Positions 60,944 to 64,000 of a stretch of 64,000 nucleotides of DNA are shown here, piece by piece. This DNA comes from Petrosia ficiformis (Eukaryota; Porifera; Demospongiae; Haplosclerida; Petrosiidae): NCBI GenBank assembly GCA_947044365.1, contig OX345638.1, forward strand, positions 5,468,201-5,532,200, written 5' to 3'. Positions within the stretch are counted from its first letter, which is position 1. Every line of letters starts with the position of its first letter. Position numbers and translations under genes: made by a program. The notes under the pieces are model-generated. The model saw only the letters and a list, made by a program, of their open reading frames with translations. It was not told the DNA's origin and did no database searches.

Positions 60944-61526
60944 TAGAGATGTACCGATATGAAAATTTACTGATATACTGATAGCTGAAATTAGCAAATA
61001 AATATCTGCCAATACTGATGTTTCTTGCTTGACAATTTGTTCTGTAGTATTAAAATTTTTAACACAATGTCCAGAGTCCTGGCAATGGGACCAGTATAAT
61101 AATATTAAGTTTTTTTTAGATTCCCAAATTCCCTGAATCTTTGGGTTGCAATCTGAATACTTTAACAAATAATATTATGCTGGTCCCATTGCCGTGCACA
61201 GTCTATAACTTTAAGAAGTTAGATGTACTAGTAATAGTTAGATAGTCAGGTATTACATTTTGTATATGAACCAAACTTGGTATCGTCCTGTAAAGTAAAA
61301 AAAAATCCAAACGAATGACATCTTCTATCTTACTCAATTAGTTTTCAATTTTCATCCTCAAACAACTCAAGTTTACTCAACAATAAATACATGACGAAAA
61401 GCTGTTTTCATAAAGTGCATGTGTAGTTATAGTTAGTTTGTGTTGAATTTTATACTGATCCAATAATTGGTGTGATGACTGATGAACACAATATCAATAG
61501 CCGATACAATTATCAGTACATCTCTA
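60944..61526. mobile_element. hAT-like non-autonomous element
   Basis: Termini TAGAGATGTACCGATA and its complement (one mismatch), flanked by imperfect 8-bp repeats (AATACTAT / ACTAGTAT, 6 of 8). The interior contains further GATA/CTGATA dyads and an inverted CTGGTCCCATTGCC pair. 8-bp duplication and the AGAGATG(T/C)ACCGAT terminus are typical of hAT MITEs. Confidence 0.6.
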
Positions 61527-61794
61527 ACTAGTATACAAGTACCATTATAATAATCATATGATATCACTAAGCTATCTCTAAAAGTTAAGCAGTTGTTAAT
61601 GAAATTCAATTTCATTTTCTGAAGCAAATTTCTACATTTTATCTTGAAATTCCCCTGGAGTCTAGTTGACATTGAAACTCCTACTTTAAATTCATAGCTC
61701 TACAGATTATAGAAAGATTTAATACTTAGTATTACTACACTTTATTAAGACATACCTTTGTTTTTATTTTTTTGTGATTCTTTCATTTTCCTTA

Positions 61795-61975
61795 TTTTTT
61801 CTTTAATTTCGCTCCATTCCTCTGATAATTATCTGCATCTACTTTCAAATTCTTTCTTTTCAATAAATGCCAATTGCTTCTCCAAATCTTTCTCTTTCTT
61901 TTCTAGTTTCTGTTCTCTTCCTCTCAAGTTCCATTGCTTCTTCTGGTGTTGTTTTTTCTAGATATTAATTTAAAT
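61795..61975 (-). pseudogene. GTPase coiled-coil fragment
   Basis: Minus strand resembles the KTTSEHAKE...ELEKKEKELEE segment after the G domain of the cluster genes: KTTPEEAMELE, then in another frame REQKLEKKEKDLEKQL. At least two frame breaks and no G domain nearby. Confidence 0.55.
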
Positions 61976-62101
61976 GCTATAGAAATGCTGTTATAGAAAT
62001 AGTGACCATTTAAAGATAAGTATTTGATCATAATAAATAATTAATAATAATGTCGTTATTTCCCAAGTGAGTGACCCGTCACATAGTCAGTTATTTAAGA
62101 A

Positions 62102-62467
62102 TAGTCTGGCATAGCTATCCCCTCTCACTAAAGCTAAATGCACAGGAGGGTCTGGTTGATTGCTATTGCATGTCTCTTTCTGAGAGTTACCAGAAGCCTG
62201 GTAGAATTCAAGTACCACCAAAATTAATAATATGTAGGCGGAGCAAATGTTGTCAGCTTTTTTATAACTCGTGAATTTTAACTTACATTGCTGGAACAAA
62301 TAGTAGTTAACCCAAAGATACAAATATTAGTCTTCATTAGTTGCAGGAAGACAGCAAGGTAAGTGTTTAAAGGTTTATTTATTTTTAATACCTCCTTGAG
62401 TTCTACCAGGCTTCCGGGAATCTCTATTTTCTCAATTATAGTGGGAGTAGCTGGCTATGCCAGACTA
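62102..62467. mobile_element. Inverted-repeat element related to the TAGTCTCGCG family
   Basis: Termini TAGTCTGGCATAGC / GCTATGCCAGACTA with inner arms sharing the GTATTG..TGTCTC.TTCTGAGAG-like sequence of the 10328 element. 9-bp flanks ATTTAAGAA / AGTTAAGAT match at 7 positions. An older member. Confidence 0.65.
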
Positions 62468-62659
62468 AGTTAAGATATGTAATGTTCTTAAATTTTGTTG
62501 CCAAATGTTAAAAGGTACAGGTATGCAATTGAGTATTGAAGGAAAAAGATACCCCTTTTTGTAAAATTTTATTTATAATAGTCACTTCATTTATTTACAC
62601 ATACAGTACTAAGTATGAATACATAGTAAAGATACTCCAGCTAACGGGAGCTAATAATG

Positions 62660-63210
62660 AGAAAGCGAAAGAGTAGGAGTGGCAGACGACCATGCATTTA
62701 ATTAAATTGGTCAAACTATCTTCTGTTACTATTTTTAGAACCCATGTGTATCCATGCCTTCATTAAATATGGCTTCTAGAGAATGAACAGCTACTACTAT
62801 ATTGACTAAGTGTACTGTGAAATAGAGAAAAGAATCAGACGATAATCTGGCTCGTGTAGACTGTGAAGATGTTGCTGGTGAAGCTATTGACAAAGTAGTA
62901 GGAATCCTTCACTACAATCACTTCAATGACAGAAGGAAATGATATCAAACACTCTTGAATAGGACTAAACAGTTGTTTTTCGGCTTCTCCAAAGCTCCTA
63001 CATTTCTGATAGTAGAAGACTCCATTTTTGCTTCCAGACTGTTTCATTTACTCGCTAACCTCAGAAGTCTTTGAGGTGTAGACACCATATTTAACAAAGG
63101 AGGGGATACATGTGGGTTCTGAAAATAGTAACAGACGATTAGACATATAGTTTGACCAATTTAATTAAATGTATGGTCGTCTGCCACTCCGCTCCTACTC
63201 TTTCACTTTC
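62660..63210. mobile_element. Inverted-repeat element, ~95-bp arms
   Basis: Arms contain GAGTAGGAGTGGCAGACGAC and TTTAATTAAATTGGTCAAAC, inverted at 63108-63210. The interior carries an open minus-strand frame (62835-63047). Confidence 0.7.
62835..63047 (-). CDS. 70-residue open frame inside the inverted-repeat element
   Basis: ATG to TGA, beginning MKQSGSKNGVFYYQK. No motif recognised. It could be captured coding sequence or chance. Confidence 0.25.
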   Translation of the reverse strand: MKQSGSKNGVFYYQKCRSFGEAEKQLFSPIQECLISFPSVIEVIVVKDSYYFVNSFTSNIFTVYTSQIIV

Positions 63211-63504
63211 TGGTCAATGCCATTATGGGGCTCCTGACACTAACCATACTGTTTATGAAGATATAAAAGAAGTACATTTTCATACACATGTATCTGATAG
63301 AATAAATCTAATTGAATACAGTACATATACTGACTGCTAAAAATAGGACACATATTTAAAAACAGCACCCATTGGGTGTAAACCTGGTTGTTATGGAAAC
63401 CGTTACCCTTTTACTAAACATAATCATTCAATAGGAGTTACAATACATTACAAATATGTAAGTAATTGATTATGTTCACAAAATATGTAAACTACTTGTC
63501 ACAG

Positions 63505-63699
63505 GAAAACGGCATCTTGTGGACTGAGCAGTTCGTCAATCGTCTTTACGACGTCCACTCCACGAACGACGGATTGAGGACGGTCCGCCCAGAAGTCCGT
63601 GCACAGCTACGTACTTGGACCAATGAAAGACGGATATACTCCGTCTACATCGATGACAACGTGGCCGTCCATGGCCACGTACACCAGCATTGTAATTAA
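63505..63699 (+). CDS. GC-rich terminal exon of an unrecognised gene
   Basis: After a good acceptor (CTACTTGTCACAG) the frame reads ENGILWTEQFVNRLYDVHST ... NERRIYSVYIDDNVAVHGHV to TAA. The exon is about 50% GC against roughly 30% around it. The sequence looks coding but I cannot name it, and upstream exons were not found. It converges with the gene end at 63844. Recent transfer or a captured exon are alternatives. Confidence 0.4.
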   Translation, partial: ENGILWTEQFVNRLYDVHSTNDGLRTVRPEVRAQLRTWTNERRIYSVYIDDNVAVHGHVHQHCN

Positions 63700-63843
63700 T
63701 TAATTATTAATTGTTATGCGTAACGCACGTAACTCGTATAATGAATGAACTGATTTATAATTTATAAAATAATAAAACAAATTTGTCAATAATTATTGAA
63801 CAAATAGTTACTTGTTAGTGTCACTAAGTTCCCAAGGAGACTC

Positions 63844-64000
63844 TTAATCTACATTAGATGAAAAAGATTCTTCCATTTCATCATCTTCCATTATTCTGTA
63901 TTGAGGGTCAACTGCCCAAGATGGAGTACAATCAGGGAAAACAACTGATCCTACAGCAGCTTTTGATAATACAGCTGCTTGGAATCTTCCTGTCACTGTT
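63844..64000 (-). CDS. C-terminal end of an unrecognised gene (partial)
   Basis: Minus strand is open from the window edge to TAA at 63844-63846. It reads VTGRFQAAVLSKAAVGSVVF, then PDCTPSWAVDPQYRIMEDDE and ends EESFSSNVD. An acidic C-terminal tail after a compact segment. Codon pattern looks real; family unknown; the rest lies beyond the window. Confidence 0.5.
   Translation of the reverse strand, partial: TVTGRFQAAVLSKAAVGSVVFPDCTPSWAVDPQYRIMEDDEMEESFSSNVD

Noticed and set aside
1..64000. tRNA, rRNA and bacterial operon features
   Set aside because: No tRNA box A/B pair with cloverleaf, no rRNA core and no bacterial gene packing was seen by eye; a dedicated scan could still find a diverged tRNA.

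Overview
The window is AT-rich animal DNA: short introns with GT/AG ends, AATAAA signals, many small non-autonomous transposons and no bacterial-style gene packing. The combination of expanded AIG1/Toc34-like GTPases, ROCO-like proteins with a death-fold tail and a TKL kinase points to a demosponge such as Amphimedon. That assignment is inference; no marker gene proves it. All spliced models were built by matching splice sites, intron phase and paralogue structure by eye.

Layout. (1) 1-28475 is built from a duplicated unit. Segment A (1-4905) is repeated at 17731-23700, and segment B (9898-11110) at 27803-28475. Segment A carries the 3' end of a ROCO-like gene and segment B is that gene family's upstream flank. 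Between them lies the one nearly complete member, 11743-18757. It joins an AIG1-type GTPase to a second, Roc-like GTPase, a COR-like region and a CARD-like death fold in one six-exon reading frame. One base of frameshift interrupts it, and a Penelope-like retroelement sits in its large intron. (2) 28565-33995 has two nested inverted-repeat elements, then a gene for a CCCH zinc finger, a coiled coil and a TKL-like kinase, also with a one-base frameshift. (3) 35274-53608 is a cluster of eight AIG1-type GTPase genes, one on the plus strand and seven on the minus strand. They form two subfamilies: GKTGVGKS/WDSPGLQD proteins with long C-terminal coiled coils or acidic tails, and GKTRVGKS/WEAPGLQD proteins with varied C-termini, including CaaX-type ends. 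(4) 54350-56200 is an inverted, decayed copy of part of that cluster with a GTPase pseudogene. (5) 56200-64000 is mostly transposon debris, plus the ends of two unrecognised genes.

Working interpretation: this is a rapidly evolving GTPase/death-fold locus, probably innate-immune. AIG1 GTPases could assemble on membranes through different C-terminal anchors, and the fused AIG1-Roc-COR-CARD protein would tie the same GTPase module to death-fold signalling. Domain content and order are read from the sequence; the immune role is inference.
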